DNA of 64,000 nt from Flavobacteriaceae bacterium. Lineage in GTDB: Bacteria; Bacteroidota; Bacteroidia; Flavobacteriales; Flavobacteriaceae. Position 1 is the stretch's first letter. The number at the start of each line of letters is the position of its first letter. Shown here piece after piece: positions 17,963 through 28,043 of the stretch. The DNA is taken from NCBI GenBank assembly GCA_002862645.1, contig PKDQ01000029.1:1-64000 (forward strand), written 5' to 3'. Made by a program: the position numbers and the translations under genes. The notes under the pieces are model-generated. The model had not been told where the DNA came from. It saw only the letters and a program-made list of their open reading frames with translations, and did no database searches.

Positions 17963-19043
17963 GGGTAAGAAGTTTCGTTAGCCTGCTCATAATTTCTTTG
18001 GTTGCAGCTGGATGTGCAAAGCCTTTGATGTTTTTGCCAAGTTTGGCACGTAAAGCCGCATCCGTAATCAAAGACCTAAGTCCTTTCCAAAACTGTGTGT
18101 CTGCATCACGCTCCGCGACCAACAAGGCCGCCTCTTTATCAACTAATGCTTGCGCATTTTTTTCTTGATGATTTTCAGCAACATTGGGGGAAGGAATAAA
18201 GAGGGTTGGTTTGCCCATAAGGCAGAGTTCTGAAATGGCCAATGCCCCTGCCCTGGATACCACTATATCTGCCAAAGCATAAGCCGCAGGCATATGATCA
18301 ATAAATGGCATCACATGAATGTTGGCTGATGCGTATTGTTGATATTCTTCAGCGTATAAATGTCCACATTGCCATATAAGCTGAATGTTGAGTTGTTGCA
18401 TGTCATCCAAGAGTTGATGGACAAGTTGGTTTATTCTTCTTGCGCCCAAACTTCCACCCAATACCAAGAGGGTTTGTTGGTCTGCTGCAACACCTAGAAT
18501 TTCAGCGGCAGCGGCCTTACTTATACTTTGCTTTAAGGCAGCTCTAATGGGATTTCCCGTCACCATAATTTTACTTTTTGGAAAAAACTTACTTGCAGCC
18601 TCACTTCCCAAACAAATAACATCGACACGTGAGGCGAGCTGTTTGTTTGTAATGCCCGGAAATGCATTTTGTTCTTGAATTAGCGAAGGCGTTTTAAACA
18701 TGGACGCCACAAAAAGCAAAGGTCCACTGGCAAAGCCACCAGTACCTACAACTACAGAGGGACGGAAACGCAAAACAATCGATAAAGACTGTAGTAAACT
18801 CCATACGAGCTTAACGGGAAACAAGATATTCCGCAGCATATTTTTTCTGTCAAATCCAGAAATCCACAACCCTTTTATTTTATAACCTGCCTCAGGAACA
18901 CGTTGCATTTCCATGCGGTTGCTTGCCCCAACAAATAATATAGCTGCTTGTGGGTATTGCGCTTTAAAGGCATCTGCAATAGCCAAGGCTGGGAAAATAT
19001 GCCCCCCTGTTCCACCACCAGAAATAATCAATCTAGGCTTCAT
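17955..19043 (-). CDS. murG: UDP-GlcNAc:lipid I transferase MurG
   Basis: Transfers GlcNAc to lipid I to form lipid II at the inner face of the cytoplasmic membrane. 362 residues, a GT-B glycosyltransferase of GT28. The first glycine loop SGGGTGGHIFPALAIA is at residues 8-23, the second NPIRAAL and GGSLGARRIN near residue 195, and the UDP-sugar site SRAGALAISEL near residue 270, followed by IPSPNVAENHQEKNA. It overlaps ftsW by 11 bases and murC by 8. Confidence 0.96.
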   Translation of the reverse strand: MKPRLIISGGGTGGHIFPALAIADAFKAQYPQAAILFVGASNRMEMQRVPEAGYKIKGLWISGFDRKNMLRNILFPVKLVWSLLQSLSIVLRFRPSVVVGTGGFASGPLLFVASMFKTPSLIQEQNAFPGITNKQLASRVDVICLGSEAASKFFPKSKIMVTGNPIRAALKQSISKAAAAEILGVAADQQTLLVLGGSLGARRINQLVHQLLDDMQQLNIQLIWQCGHLYAEEYQQYASANIHVMPFIDHMPAAYALADIVVSRAGALAISELCLMGKPTLFIPSPNVAENHQEKNAQALVDKEAALLVAERDADTQFWKGLRSLITDAALRAKLGKNIKGFAHPAATKEIMSRLTKLLTHE

Positions 19044-20217
19044 GGCTTAATTCGGCTAAAGGGTTAGACATATTCGCGTTTGTAGTGGTGGGCTGGTTTG
19101 CACTTACGCTTAAAACAACACCAAGCGCCAAAAAGGTCATCCACAAAGAGGTACCACCACTACTTATGAGTGGCAAAGGCTGCCCCGTAACAGGGAGTAA
19201 TGCAACAGCCACGCCCATATTGATAAAGGCTTGTGTGACTATGGGCAATCCCATAGCCAAGATAAGTAGCTTACCAAAGAAGCTTTCAGATTTGTTTGCA
19301 TTAATAAGAATTCGGAACAGTAACAACATAAATAAGAACAACAAGGATATGGCACCTAGCATCCCATATTCTTCAGCAATGATGGCATAGATAAAATCGG
19401 AAGTACTCTGTGGTAGTGCATTCTTCATCATACTCTTTCCTGCGCCAATACCTACATAACCCCCAACGGCTACTGCTGCTTTGGCACGTTCAATTTGATA
19501 GTCGGTATTGTCATCCCCTTGACCCCTAAAACTCTCCACACGGCTCATCCAAGTATCTACGCGGTTTGAAAAGGTATCTGGATAAGCTTTTGCAAGAAGA
19601 ATAAAGAGTGTCAAGAAAAGAATCGCAGCTCCGAGCAACGCAGTCAGATATTTTAAAGGATAGCCTCCTAAAAATGCCACAACCGTTACCATAAACAATA
19701 TCAGTAGGGCAGTTGATAGGTTTGCAGGTAAAATCAACCCAACAACCAGCAAAACTGGAACCCAAAAAGGGAAAAAGCTTTCAGTAAATCCAATTTTATC
19801 TTCTTTTTTATTGGCAAAATAATCTGCTGCATAAGCCAATAAAACCACCATGGCTAAGGTGGAAGTCTGGAATGACATGCCTATAACTGGAATATTAAGC
19901 CACCGGCTGGCATTAGCACCGTCTATGGTAGTACCTTGAAAAGCTGTGAGTAGCAACAAAACAACTACTACGGGAATCCCCAATTTAGCCAAACCAGAAA
20001 AATATTTAAATGGAATAAGGTGAACAGCATACATGATGACCCAGCCCACACAAACAATAGCAACGTGCTTTAATAAATATCCAAATACAGAACCAGAACC
20101 CACTACATAGACCAAGTTTGAACTTGCGCTATATACAGGAAGAAAAGAAAAAATAGATAGTAACACCACTATTCCCCAAATAGATTTATCTCCCAATAAG
20201 TACTGACTGATTTTCAC
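19033..20217 (-). CDS. ftsW: SEDS peptidoglycan polymerase FtsW
   Basis: Septal peptidoglycan glycosyltransferase of the SEDS family, working with the class B PBP FtsI encoded four genes upstream. 394 residues with about ten transmembrane segments. Family landmarks are GSVFGYLLKH, the NASRWLNIPVIGMSFQTS segment, YQIERAKAAVAVGGYVGIGAGKS and the C-terminal PLPLISSGGTSLWM motif near residue 350. The gene starts 2 bases after murD and ends inside the murG start. Confidence 0.95.
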   Translation of the reverse strand: MKISQYLLGDKSIWGIVVLLSIFSFLPVYSASSNLVYVVGSGSVFGYLLKHVAIVCVGWVIMYAVHLIPFKYFSGLAKLGIPVVVVLLLLTAFQGTTIDGANASRWLNIPVIGMSFQTSTLAMVVLLAYAADYFANKKEDKIGFTESFFPFWVPVLLVVGLILPANLSTALLILFMVTVVAFLGGYPLKYLTALLGAAILFLTLFILLAKAYPDTFSNRVDTWMSRVESFRGQGDDNTDYQIERAKAAVAVGGYVGIGAGKSMMKNALPQSTSDFIYAIIAEEYGMLGAISLLFLFMLLLFRILINANKSESFFGKLLILAMGLPIVTQAFINMGVAVALLPVTGQPLPLISSGGTSLWMTFLALGVVLSVSANQPTTTNANMSNPLAELSHEA

Positions 20218-20219
20218 GT

Positions 20220-21497
20220 TTATAATTTTCTTACTGCTCCTTTAAATTGATTTCCTCTGTCTTCATAGTTTTCAAATAAGTCAAAGCTTGCGCAGGCAGG
20301 CGACAGCAAGACCGCATCTCCATGGGTAGACAATTCGTAGGATGCCTTGACAGCATCATTCATGTTTTTTGCCTCTACAAGTAACTTAACCACAGGGGAG
20401 AAAATATCAATTATTTTCTGGTTGTCCACGCCCAAACAAATGATGGCTTTTACTTTTTCATGTACCAATGGCAACAGGCCCGAGTAGTCATTGCCCTTGT
20501 CAACACCTCCAACAATCCAGATGGTTGGTTTGGACATGCTTTCAAGCGCATAAAAAGAAGCATTGACATTGGTTGCTTTTGAATCATTGATATAGGCTAC
20601 ATTGAGGATGTTCACCACATGCTCCAAACGGTGGGCTGCACCTTGAAAGGTTTGAAGACTAGCCTGAATATCTTGATTACTCAATTGGAATAATTGCGCA
20701 ATGGTGGCTGCAGCCATGGCATTTTTGGCATTATGCCGGCCAAGCAAAGAAGGGTTATCAATTGTAAACATAGCGTTGTTGTTAGCGTTATTATAAGGGT
20801 ATTGCTGAGCTTTAATATTAAATTGAGCGATACCCGCAGTAATATTTTTATCATCTGCCTCATAGAGGAAATGATCTTCTTCTGTCTGGTTTTTTGTGAT
20901 ATTAAACTTGGTAGCGCAGTAGTCTTTAAAAGAGTTTTCATAACGATCCAAGTGATCTGGACTTAAATTTGTAATGACCGTAATATGAGGGTGGAATTTT
21001 TTGATATGCTCAAGCTGAAAACTGCTTATTTCCAAAACATAAACATCGTGCTTATCTTGCAAAAGTGCTTGAGCAAAACTGTTGCCAATATTCCCAGCCA
21101 AGCCAGCATCAATTCCGCTATCAGAAAGCAAGTGATGAGTGAGCATTGCTGTGGTTGTTTTGCCATTGCTCCCCGTAATACCTATTAGAGTAGCGTCGGT
21201 ATAACTACTCGCAAATTCAATTTCAGAAACCATAAGGATTTCAGCAGCTTCAATGTCCTTAATTACAGCAACCGTATTGGGAATACCTGGACTTTTAACC
21301 ACAAGTTCGGCTTTAAGAATTTCTCGCATATTATGACCGCCCTCTTCAAAGCGAACACCAATGGTTTCAAATACTTTCTTAGCCGCAGCAGTAAGCATAC
21401 CAGCATCAGAAACAAAAACATCCCAATTGTTATGTTTTGCCAAAGCTGCAGCCCCAATTCCACTCTCTCCACCACCAAGTACGACTAGCTTTTTCAT
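20220..21497 (-). CDS. murD: UDP-MurNAc-L-Ala:D-glutamate ligase MurD
   Basis: Adds D-glutamate to UDP-MurNAc-L-Ala. 425 residues, somewhat short for the family (about 440). GGGESGIGAA at 8-17 is the UDP-binding loop, GITGSNGKTTTAMLTHHLL near residue 105 the ATP loop, and NLSPDHLDRY the central-domain metal/substrate motif. AYINDSKATN and VGGVDKGNDYSGL belong to the C-terminal ligase domain. The stop of mraY and the start of murD share base 21497. Confidence 0.95.
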   Translation of the reverse strand: MKKLVVLGGGESGIGAAALAKHNNWDVFVSDAGMLTAAAKKVFETIGVRFEEGGHNMREILKAELVVKSPGIPNTVAVIKDIEAAEILMVSEIEFASSYTDATLIGITGSNGKTTTAMLTHHLLSDSGIDAGLAGNIGNSFAQALLQDKHDVYVLEISSFQLEHIKKFHPHITVITNLSPDHLDRYENSFKDYCATKFNITKNQTEEDHFLYEADDKNITAGIAQFNIKAQQYPYNNANNNAMFTIDNPSLLGRHNAKNAMAAATIAQLFQLSNQDIQASLQTFQGAAHRLEHVVNILNVAYINDSKATNVNASFYALESMSKPTIWIVGGVDKGNDYSGLLPLVHEKVKAIICLGVDNQKIIDIFSPVVKLLVEAKNMNDAVKASYELSTHGDAVLLSPACASFDLFENYEDRGNQFKGAVRKL

Positions 21498-22693
21498 TAT
21501 CTGATTTTGAGGGTTACAAGGCTAATAATGGCCAACATAATGGCAATAATCCAGAAGCGACTCACGATTTTACTTTCGTGATATCCAAGTTTTTGATAGT
21601 GGTGATGCAGCGGAGCCATCTTAAAGATGCGCTTACCAACACCTTGCCTATTTTTGGTGTATTTGAAATAGGATACTTGAAGTATTACAGAAAGATTTTC
21701 AATCAAAAAGACCCCACACAAGACAGGAATAAGCAACTCTTTACGAACAATAAGTGCCAATACGGCGATAACACCTCCTATGGTCAGGCTTCCGGTGTCG
21801 CCCATAAATACTTGAGCAGGGAATGCATTGTACCACAAAAATCCAACGAGCGCTCCTACAAAGGCTGCCACAAATACCACAACCTCACTTACTTCAGGAA
21901 TGTACATAACGTTGAGGTAGTCGGCAAAAATAATATTCCCCGAAACCCACGCAAAAAGCCCAAGGGTGAGCACCGCAATAGAAGCCGTACCTGCTGCAAG
22001 ACCATCTATGCCATCCGTAAGGTTTGCCCCATTGGATACAGCAGTTACTATAAAAATTACTGCTGGAATAAAAATCAGCCAGGCGTAGTCTTTTGCGCCG
22101 TCTCCTGCCCAAGAGATAATATCACTATAATCAAACTCGTTATTTTTCAGCAACGGAATGGTTGTTTTTGTAGACTTTTCCTCTTGCAAAAAGCTTTCGC
22201 CATCAAAGTTTTGTTGCTTAATGGTTACTCCAGGATGGAAGTATAACGTAGCCCCTACAATCAGTCCAAGTGTAACTTGTCCAACAATCTTAAAGCGCCC
22301 TTTTAAACCCTCTTTGTCTTTTCGCTTTATCTTAAGGTAGTCATCCGCTAAACCTATAATTCCCATCCATACTGTGGTAACGATTAGTAGTATGATGTAA
22401 ATATTATCAAGTTTCGTGAGTAGCAAAACGGGGATAAGTGTGCCAAAAATGATCATCAAGCCACCCATAGTAGGAGTTCCCGCCTTTTCTTTTTGACCTG
22501 CCAGTCCTAAGTCGCGAATGCTTTCACCCATTTGATAGTGTTGCAACATTGCAATAATGCGCTTTCCCAGTACAGCCGTTACCAACAATGAAAATATTAT
22601 GGCTATTGCTGACCTAAAGGAGAGGTAGGCAAATAATGATGCTCCTGGAAACTGATAGGCACGTTCTAAATAATCAAACAAATAGTACAACAT
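21497..22693 (-). CDS. mraY: Phospho-MurNAc-pentapeptide transferase MraY
   Basis: Makes lipid I by moving phospho-MurNAc-pentapeptide to undecaprenyl phosphate in the inner membrane. 398 residues, ten predicted membrane segments, with the family motifs [10 protein letters not shown] near residue 71, the DD pair in [20 protein letters not shown] near residue 210, and the C-terminal [23 protein letters not shown]. Some Bacteroidota MraY carry a long periplasmic loop like the one here between residues 165 and 195 ([12 protein letters not shown] region). It begins in the murE stop. Confidence 0.97.
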   Translation of the reverse strand: MLYYLFDYLERAYQFPGASLFAYLSFRSAIAIIFSLLVTAVLGKRIIAMLQHYQMGESIRDLGLAGQKEKAGTPTMGGLMIIFGTLIPVLLLTKLDNIYIILLIVTTVWMGIIGLADDYLKIKRKDKEGLKGRFKIVGQVTLGLIVGATLYFHPGVTIKQQNFDGESFLQEEKSTKTTIPLLKNNEFDYSDIISWAGDGAKDYAWLIFIPAVIFIVTAVSNGANLTDGIDGLAAGTASIAVLTLGLFAWVSGNIIFADYLNVMYIPEVSEVVVFVAAFVGALVGFLWYNAFPAQVFMGDTGSLTIGGVIAVLALIVRKELLIPVLCGVFLIENLSVILQVSYFKYTKNRQGVGKRIFKMAPLHHHYQKLGYHESKIVSRFWIIAIMLAIISLVTLKIR

Positions 22694-24153
22694 TATCTTT
22701 TGGATTGAAGGTTTCGTGTTAGCTCTTGCATATCATCAAAAAGAAGGCGTTCTCCCTTTTGATCTTGATAGGTTTCGTGTCCCTTACCAGCGACTAAAAT
22801 GATGTCTTGATCTTGTGCCATGGTACATGCTGTCTTTATGGCTTGAGCACGGTTTAAGACGGTTAAATACTTTTGGCTTGACTCCACTGGAACCCCTTCG
22901 AGCATATCGTTGATGATATCGTTTGGATCTTCGTTTCGTGGATTATCAGAAGTGAAAATGGTCAAGTCGCTTTTAGCAACAGCCGCTTTAGCCATAAGTG
23001 GTCTTTTGGCTTTATCTCTATTACCTCCACAACCCACAACCGTGATTAGCTTTTCGTTACGTGTGCGCAACGTAGTTATAGTGTCCAATACTTGCACTAA
23101 TGCATCAGGAGTGTGGGCATAATCGACAATGGCAGTAATGTTGCTCTTGGTATGCACCATTTGAAACCTTCCAGCGGCCCCTTTTAACGTACTTAAGACA
23201 GGTAGAAAATCACTTTGCTCAACGTCAAGCAATTCAGCTACAGCATAAACACAAATAAAGTTGGATGCATTGAATGCACCAACCAAAGGAGTCCATACTT
23301 CGTTGTGCTGAAGCTTAAGCAACATGCCCGAAAAATCTTTTTCCAAAATTTTGACATGAAAATCAGCGACTGACTTTAAGCCAAAGAAATGTTTAGAGGC
23401 TATTGTGTTTTGCAGCATATAACGCCCATTTTTATCATCGGCATTAGAAATCGCAAAAGCCGTAGGAGCAAGTCCGTCAAAAAATATTTTTTTGGTATCT
23501 CGATACGATTTAAAATCATTGTGATAATCCAAATGATCGTGTGAAAGATTGGTAAATACACCCCCAGAAAAGTGAAGATCGGCTATTCGATCTTGGTCTA
23601 TACCATGTGAAGACACTTCTATAAAGCAATGCGTAACGCCAGCATCTACCATATCGCTTAAATGCTTGTTTATTGTCAGAGGGTCTGGTGTAGTGTGTGT
23701 GCTTGGTACCCTTTTTTTGATAATTCTAACATCAACTGTTGACAACAAACCGGCTGCAAAACCCATCTTATCAAAAAGCTGATATGCCATGGTTGCAACG
23801 GAAGTTTTTCCATTCGTTCCCGTTATGCCAATGAGTTTTAAAGCCTTGCTTGGTGTATCGTACCATTGGGAAGCTACTGTTGCCAAGGCTTGGCGTGTAT
23901 TCTCACACAAAATATAAACAACCTTATTAGTCAAAACGTCTGGAAACTGTTCACACAAAACAGCTACTGCTCCCTTATCAATAGCATCGTTAATGTGCGC
24001 ATGCCCGTCGTGATGTGTGCCTTTGATGGCTACAAAAAGAAATTGTTGGGTAACGGACCTAGAGTCAAAAGCAACGCCGCTAATTTGAACAGCCGTGCTT
24101 CCCGAAACGGTTTGCAAAGGAACACCAAACAGTATGTCTTTTAGCTGTTTCAT
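22693..24153 (-). CDS. murE: UDP-MurNAc-tripeptide synthetase MurE (meso-DAP type)
   Basis: Adds the third stem residue. 486 residues. [17 protein letters not shown] near residue 110 is the ATP loop, TTPDPLTI and [11 protein letters not shown] are the central domain, and [10 protein letters not shown] near residue 400 carries the DNPR motif associated with meso-diaminopimelate specificity, so the peptidoglycan should be DAP-type as is normal for this phylum. It overlaps ftsI upstream by 4 bases and touches mraY downstream. Confidence 0.96.
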   Translation of the reverse strand: MKQLKDILFGVPLQTVSGSTAVQISGVAFDSRSVTQQFLFVAIKGTHHDGHAHINDAIDKGAVAVLCEQFPDVLTNKVVYILCENTRQALATVASQWYDTPSKALKLIGITGTNGKTSVATMAYQLFDKMGFAAGLLSTVDVRIIKKRVPSTHTTPDPLTINKHLSDMVDAGVTHCFIEVSSHGIDQDRIADLHFSGGVFTNLSHDHLDYHNDFKSYRDTKKIFFDGLAPTAFAISNADDKNGRYMLQNTIASKHFFGLKSVADFHVKILEKDFSGMLLKLQHNEVWTPLVGAFNASNFICVYAVAELLDVEQSDFLPVLSTLKGAAGRFQMVHTKSNITAIVDYAHTPDALVQVLDTITTLRTRNEKLITVVGCGGNRDKAKRPLMAKAAVAKSDLTIFTSDNPRNEDPNDIINDMLEGVPVESSQKYLTVLNRAQAIKTACTMAQDQDIILVAGKGHETYQDQKGERLLFDDMQELTRNLQSKR

Positions 24154-26138
24154 GATAATGTTAGTGTTACTTTTTTTGTTTTACTAAGGGTTGCTCCTGG
24201 TCGTTGCGATTGCCACTTTACCTTCCCCTTCCCTTGTAGCATTACCTCAATACCCAAGCTTTCAAGAACGGTCACTGCATCCATAGCTGGCCATCCACGC
24301 AGGTCAGGCATTTTTTCAAGATCGTATGCATTGGTAATGTCTGGTTTTGGTGCTGTTAAGGCAGCAACTTTGTTTAACTCTAGTGTGGTGTGTTCTGGTA
24401 TGTCATGAATAACGGACTCGGCGATTTGCTTAACCACTGGTGCAGCAACTACATTCCCGTAATACCCGATTTTATTGTTGGGCTTATGCACCACCACTAT
24501 ACAAGAATAAGTAGGATTGTGTGCAGGAAAATATCCAACAAAGCTGGCAACGTACTTGACGTCATCCGTTGTATAATCAATTTGACAGGTTCCTGTTTTA
24601 CCAGCAATGGCCAACTTTTCATCATAAATATTATGAGCTGTTCCCCATTTATTTTTGACCACGCCTTCCATAAGATGTTGCAGCTTACCTAGTGTTTCTT
24701 GCGAACAAATGGCCGGATTGATTACCTGCTTAGGATAAGATTTGACATTTTTACCATCAAGTGTTTTGACTGCTGAAACAAAGCGCGGCATCACCAATTC
24801 TCCGTTGTTGGCAACAGCATTGTAGTAGCTCAACGTTTGAAGCGGTGTAAGCATTACTCCGTAGCCAAAAGCCATCCACGGCAGGTCTAAACCATCCCAA
24901 TCTGCATCTTTGGGATGCGGTATTTTGGGTATCCCCTCACCTGAAATAGCCATGCCTAAAGGTTTATCCAGCCCCATGGCCATCAGCCTGTCTGTGAACT
25001 GTGAAGGGTTCTCTTTATAGTTTTCGTAAATCAGTTTTACAATTCCAGTATTGGACGAGCTTTCAAAAACCCTACTGACTGGAATGACACCATAGCCACC
25101 ACGTTTGGAATCTCTTACATGATATTTTCCATAAAATGTAAGCTTTCCTTTTTCGGTATCGACCATAGTCATGGTGTCTATAACCTTATCTTCAAAGGCG
25201 GCCATCATGGAAAACAACTTGAAGGTAGAGCCAGGTTCGTGGGCTTCTCCAACTGCATAATTCAATTTTTCGTAATACTTATTCCCATCCGTTCTACCAA
25301 GGTTTGCAATTGCTTTAACAGCACCCGTTTTAGTTTCCATTACGACAACCGTTCCATGCTCTGCTTCATACTTTTCTAAAGAAGCAAGCAAGGCGTGATG
25401 AGAAACATCTTGTAAGTTGGTGTCAATTGTGGACCAAACATCCAAACCGTCAATAGGTTCTTGTTGATATTCGTTTGTAAGCGGTTTCCACTGTTGTTTG
25501 GCAATGCGTTGTCTCAATTGACGCCCAGGCTGACCTCGCAAGGTGACGCCATAAGCCCCCTCAAGACCCACTTTGAGATATGTGCCATCTGGTTTTTTCT
25601 GCTCATAGCCTAAGGTGCGTTCAGCGATTTTACCAAGAGGGAGGTCACGCACAAATTTGCGCTCAACGATCAAACCTCCCCGAATACCTCCCAATCGAAA
25701 CATAGGAAATGACTTGATACGCTGATAGTCATCAAAAGGCAAGCGACGTCCAACAAGCTGATATCTACTTTTATTTTTACGTGCTTTCATCAACAAGTTG
25801 CGGTAATATTGCTTGGGCTTTCCAAACAAGGTCGCAAGTGAATCGCTCAACGCGTATAAATTGTTATCAAACACTCGCTGGCTTACAGTAACCGCATCAA
25901 AGTGTATGGAGTATTTTGAAACGGATGTCGCCAAAAGGCTACCGTCGTCGGCATAAATATTCCCTCTCACGGGAACAATTTCAAAGTTTTTGATGCTGCG
26001 CTTTTCTGCCATTTCGCGATACTTATCGCCCTGATTGAGCTGTAATGACACCAATCGATAACCCACGCTTGTACCGAGTGCAAAAAGCACAAAAACAACC
26101 AGGTAGCTGCGAGACATCATGTTCTTTTGCTTATTCAT
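24150..26138 (-). CDS. ftsI: Class B penicillin-binding protein FtsI (PBP3) with PASTA domain
   Basis: Septal transpeptidase partner of FtsW. 662 residues: a short cytoplasmic tail, one transmembrane helix (SYLVVFVLFALGTSVGY), the PBP dimerisation region (VPVRGNIYADDG near residue 55), and the transpeptidase domain with SxxK at Ser304-Lys307 (EPGSTFKLFS), SSN (SSSNTGIV) and KTG (AGKTGTC). A single C-terminal PASTA domain (MPDLRGWPAMDAV to the end) is present, as in many flavobacterial FtsI proteins but not E. coli. It overlaps the ftsL-like gene by 8 bases. Confidence 0.95.
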   Translation of the reverse strand: MNKQKNMMSRSYLVVFVLFALGTSVGYRLVSLQLNQGDKYREMAEKRSIKNFEIVPVRGNIYADDGSLLATSVSKYSIHFDAVTVSQRVFDNNLYALSDSLATLFGKPKQYYRNLLMKARKNKSRYQLVGRRLPFDDYQRIKSFPMFRLGGIRGGLIVERKFVRDLPLGKIAERTLGYEQKKPDGTYLKVGLEGAYGVTLRGQPGRQLRQRIAKQQWKPLTNEYQQEPIDGLDVWSTIDTNLQDVSHHALLASLEKYEAEHGTVVVMETKTGAVKAIANLGRTDGNKYYEKLNYAVGEAHEPGSTFKLFSMMAAFEDKVIDTMTMVDTEKGKLTFYGKYHVRDSKRGGYGVIPVSRVFESSSNTGIVKLIYENYKENPSQFTDRLMAMGLDKPLGMAISGEGIPKIPHPKDADWDGLDLPWMAFGYGVMLTPLQTLSYYNAVANNGELVMPRFVSAVKTLDGKNVKSYPKQVINPAICSQETLGKLQHLMEGVVKNKWGTAHNIYDEKLAIAGKTGTCQIDYTTDDVKYVASFVGYFPAHNPTYSCIVVVHKPNNKIGYYGNVVAAPVVKQIAESVIHDIPEHTTLELNKVAALTAPKPDITNAYDLEKMPDLRGWPAMDAVTVLESLGIEVMLQGKGKVKWQSQRPGATLSKTKKVTLTLS

Positions 26139-26448
26139 TCGATTGAATTATGATTTTTATTGGTGCCTTATCTGGTGGAAAAACGCCTTGGTTTTTAAGA
26201 GCGTATGCCAATTGTGTTTCCATCCTTTTGTGCATCACTTTTTCGCGAACCGAAACAAACTCACTACGGACGGCTTGTAATTCTTTGTTTGCTTGCCCAA
26301 TTTGTACCACTTTTTGATCGACTTGGTGGGAGGCAGTAATCATCAGTCCTGCTAGAAAAAAAATAAACAGGATAAATCGCCAGTTTTTTGATGCGCCCTC
26401 TTGCACCAAAAATGTTCCTTTAAGCAGATTTAAAATCCCTGTTTTCAT
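26131..26448 (-). CDS. ftsL: FtsL-like small bitopic division protein
   Basis: 105 residues with one transmembrane helix (FILFIFFLAGLMITASHQV, near 26-45) followed by a periplasmic heptad-rich segment (VVQIGQANKELQAVRSEFVSVREKVM) able to form a coiled coil. Sequence is poorly conserved in this family, so the call rests on size, topology and position between rsmH and ftsI, where FtsL scaffolds the FtsQ-FtsB-FtsL and FtsW-FtsI assemblies. It overlaps rsmH by 4 bases. Confidence 0.8.
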   Translation of the reverse strand: MKTGILNLLKGTFLVQEGASKNWRFILFIFFLAGLMITASHQVDQKVVQIGQANKELQAVRSEFVSVREKVMHKRMETQLAYALKNQGVFPPDKAPIKIIIQSNE

Positions 26449-27335
26449 AAGCGTTGCGCTATTCGCAATTTGGCACTTCGTGCTCTGTTGTTTTGTTTAA
26501 TTTCCTCTTGATCGGGAACCACCAAACCGCCGCATTTTTTAAAATACAATGTGGGGTTTCCAAAGTCATCCTTTTCTGGTTCGCTATCAAAATTTCCGTT
26601 TTGAATAAACCTTTTGACCATTCTGTCTTCAAGGGAATGGTAGCTAATTACACTCAGACGCCCACCTGACCTTAACACATCTTTGGATTGAGTTAAAAAG
26701 GATTGTAACACTTCAATTTCTTTGTTCACTTCCATCCGAATGGCCTGGTAAATTTTAGCTAGCACCTTATGCTCGTTCCCCTTAGGCAACACAGGTTTCA
26801 ATACTTCGTTAAGCTGCATGGTTGTTCCAATTTCGCCTGGTCTTTTTTGTACTATGAGTTGAGCGATTTTTTTAGCATTCCGAAGTTCCCCGTAAGCAAA
26901 TAACAAATCTTCCAATGCTGTTTCACTGTACGTGTTAACGATTTGTTTTGCCGTAAGCTCTTGATGTTGATTCATACGCATGTCTAGCGGCCCATCAAAA
27001 CGAATGGAAAAACCACGGTACGGCGTATCAAACTGATGTGAAGAAACCCCCAAATCTACAAGAATCCCATCAACTTTATCAATTTTATGAAACTTCATAA
27101 AGCGCTTTAAATAGCCAAAGTTTTGAAGAATGAGAGTAAAACGACTGTCGTCTATGGCATTGCGTTGTGCATCTTCATCTTGATCAAAAGCAAACAATTT
27201 GCTTTCGTTATCCATGTTGTTTAAGATTTCTTGGGAGTGACCACCGCCGCCAAAAGTTGCATCTACATAAACCGAAGCAGGATGAATATTTAATCCTGAT
27301 ACAGACGCAGCAAGCAAAACGGGGCTATGATACAT
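26445..27335 (-). CDS. rsmH: 16S rRNA m4C1402 methyltransferase RsmH
   Basis: N4-methylates C1402 of 16S rRNA with SAM, in the decoding centre. 296 residues. The N-terminal MYHSPVLL, the SAM-binding VDATFGGGGHSQ at 24-35, ILVDLGVSSHQFD, the RGFSIRFDGPLDMRM loop, and the C-terminal SVISYHSLEDRMVKRF are all diagnostic. It lies between mraZ (overlap 11 bases) and ftsL, as in most dcw clusters. Confidence 0.97.
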   Translation of the reverse strand: MYHSPVLLAASVSGLNIHPASVYVDATFGGGGHSQEILNNMDNESKLFAFDQDEDAQRNAIDDSRFTLILQNFGYLKRFMKFHKIDKVDGILVDLGVSSHQFDTPYRGFSIRFDGPLDMRMNQHQELTAKQIVNTYSETALEDLLFAYGELRNAKKIAQLIVQKRPGEIGTTMQLNEVLKPVLPKGNEHKVLAKIYQAIRMEVNKEIEVLQSFLTQSKDVLRSGGRLSVISYHSLEDRMVKRFIQNGNFDSEPEKDDFGNPTLYFKKCGGLVVPDQEEIKQNNRARSAKLRIAQRL

Positions 27336-27789
27336 CGTCTTCCTCGTCTCCCATTACCTCCTCTGCCAAGGCAGCAAAATCAACAGCTGCTTCATCTATT
27401 GCTTTTTCATAGCGATCTTTGTCCCATATTTCTATGATATTGACTGCGGCAGAAAGCATGACTACTTTCTCTACGCCTGCAAATTGCGCTAAATCACGGG
27501 GAATAAGCAGCCTGTCTGTAGCATCGAGCTCGACAATCTTAACTCCTGCTGTAAAGCGTCGTATGAAATCGTTATTTTTTTTCTTAAACCTATTAAGCTT
27601 GTTCACCTTGGCCATTAAAGCATTCCACTCTTTTAACGAATACAATTCTAGGCATGGCTGAAAAACAGCACGCTTCACCACAAATGCCTCTTGGCGGGCT
27701 CCAGCAAACTGTTTGGAAAGGGCTGTGGGTATTTTAACCCGTCCCTTAGGGTCTACTTTACACTGATATGTTCCAATTAAATGCGACAA
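27325..27789 (-). CDS. mraZ: Transcriptional regulator MraZ
   Basis: DNA-binding protein with two swapped-hairpin AbrB-type domains (DPKGRVKIPTAL at residues 13-24 and ELDATDRLLIPRDLA near residues 93-107, the repeated D-x-x-G/D-R-x-x-I/L-P pattern). 154 residues. MraZ forms ring-shaped oligomers that bind short direct repeats upstream of their own operon. Such repeats are seen here 46 bases upstream (27835-27862). It is the first gene of the division cluster, so this autoregulation would set expression of the whole dcw run. Confidence 0.95.
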   Translation of the reverse strand: MSHLIGTYQCKVDPKGRVKIPTALSKQFAGARQEAFVVKRAVFQPCLELYSLKEWNALMAKVNKLNRFKKKNNDFIRRFTAGVKIVELDATDRLLIPRDLAQFAGVEKVVMLSAAVNIIEIWDKDRYEKAIDEAAVDFAALAEEVMGDEEDDVS

Positions 27790-27819
27790 GTTCTATAGTT
27801 TTTACCCTCAGGTATGAGT

Positions 27820-27827
27820 CAAAATTA
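27820..27827 (-). promoter_or_regulatory. -7 element of the mraZ/dcw promoter
   Basis: Read leftward TAATTTTG matches TAnnTTTG exactly, 31 bases before the mraZ start codon. The expected -33 zone (about 27845-27855) is occupied by the GTGGTAAA repeats instead of a good TTG box. Confidence 0.6.
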
Positions 27828-27834
27828 CATATTA

Positions 27835-27862
27835 TTTACCACATTTTACCACATTTTACCAC
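27835..27862 (-). promoter_or_regulatory. Probable MraZ operator: three GTGGTAAA direct repeats, 10-bp period
   Basis: On the leftward strand GTGGTAAA occurs three times at exactly 10-bp spacing (plus-strand TTTACCAC at 27835-27842, 27845-27852 and 27855-27862). One-turn-spaced direct repeats with a T/GTGG core upstream of mraZ are what MraZ is known to bind in other bacteria. The array covers the zone where the -33 box should be, so binding would block polymerase. Confidence 0.7.
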
Positions 27863-27998
27863 TTTGTTAATAAGTTATCCCACCATCCAACAAACAGATA
27901 CTAATGCCCTTAAAATGAGACCATTGAAAGCAATCTGCATTCTATAAATTAAAGAAATTGATAAAAGAGGTGTTTTACAAGCAGGTAAATTAATGGCC

Positions 27999-28027
27999 TT
28001 TGCTTGGGGTTTATTTAACTATATTTG
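27999..28027 (+). promoter_or_regulatory. Promoter of the alpha/beta hydrolase-engB pair
   Basis: TTTG at 27999-28002, a 17-base spacer and TATATTTG at 28020-28027 match the flavobacterial -33/-7 consensus. The -7 box ends 16 bases before the start codon at 28044. Confidence 0.55.
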
Positions 28028-28043
28028 TGACTGATTTGACAAC

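Noticed and set aside
21437-22246. 269-codon rightward ORF opposite mraY
   Set aside because: Composition is basic and Tyr/Asn-rich with no family resemblance; it is a shadow of mraY codons.
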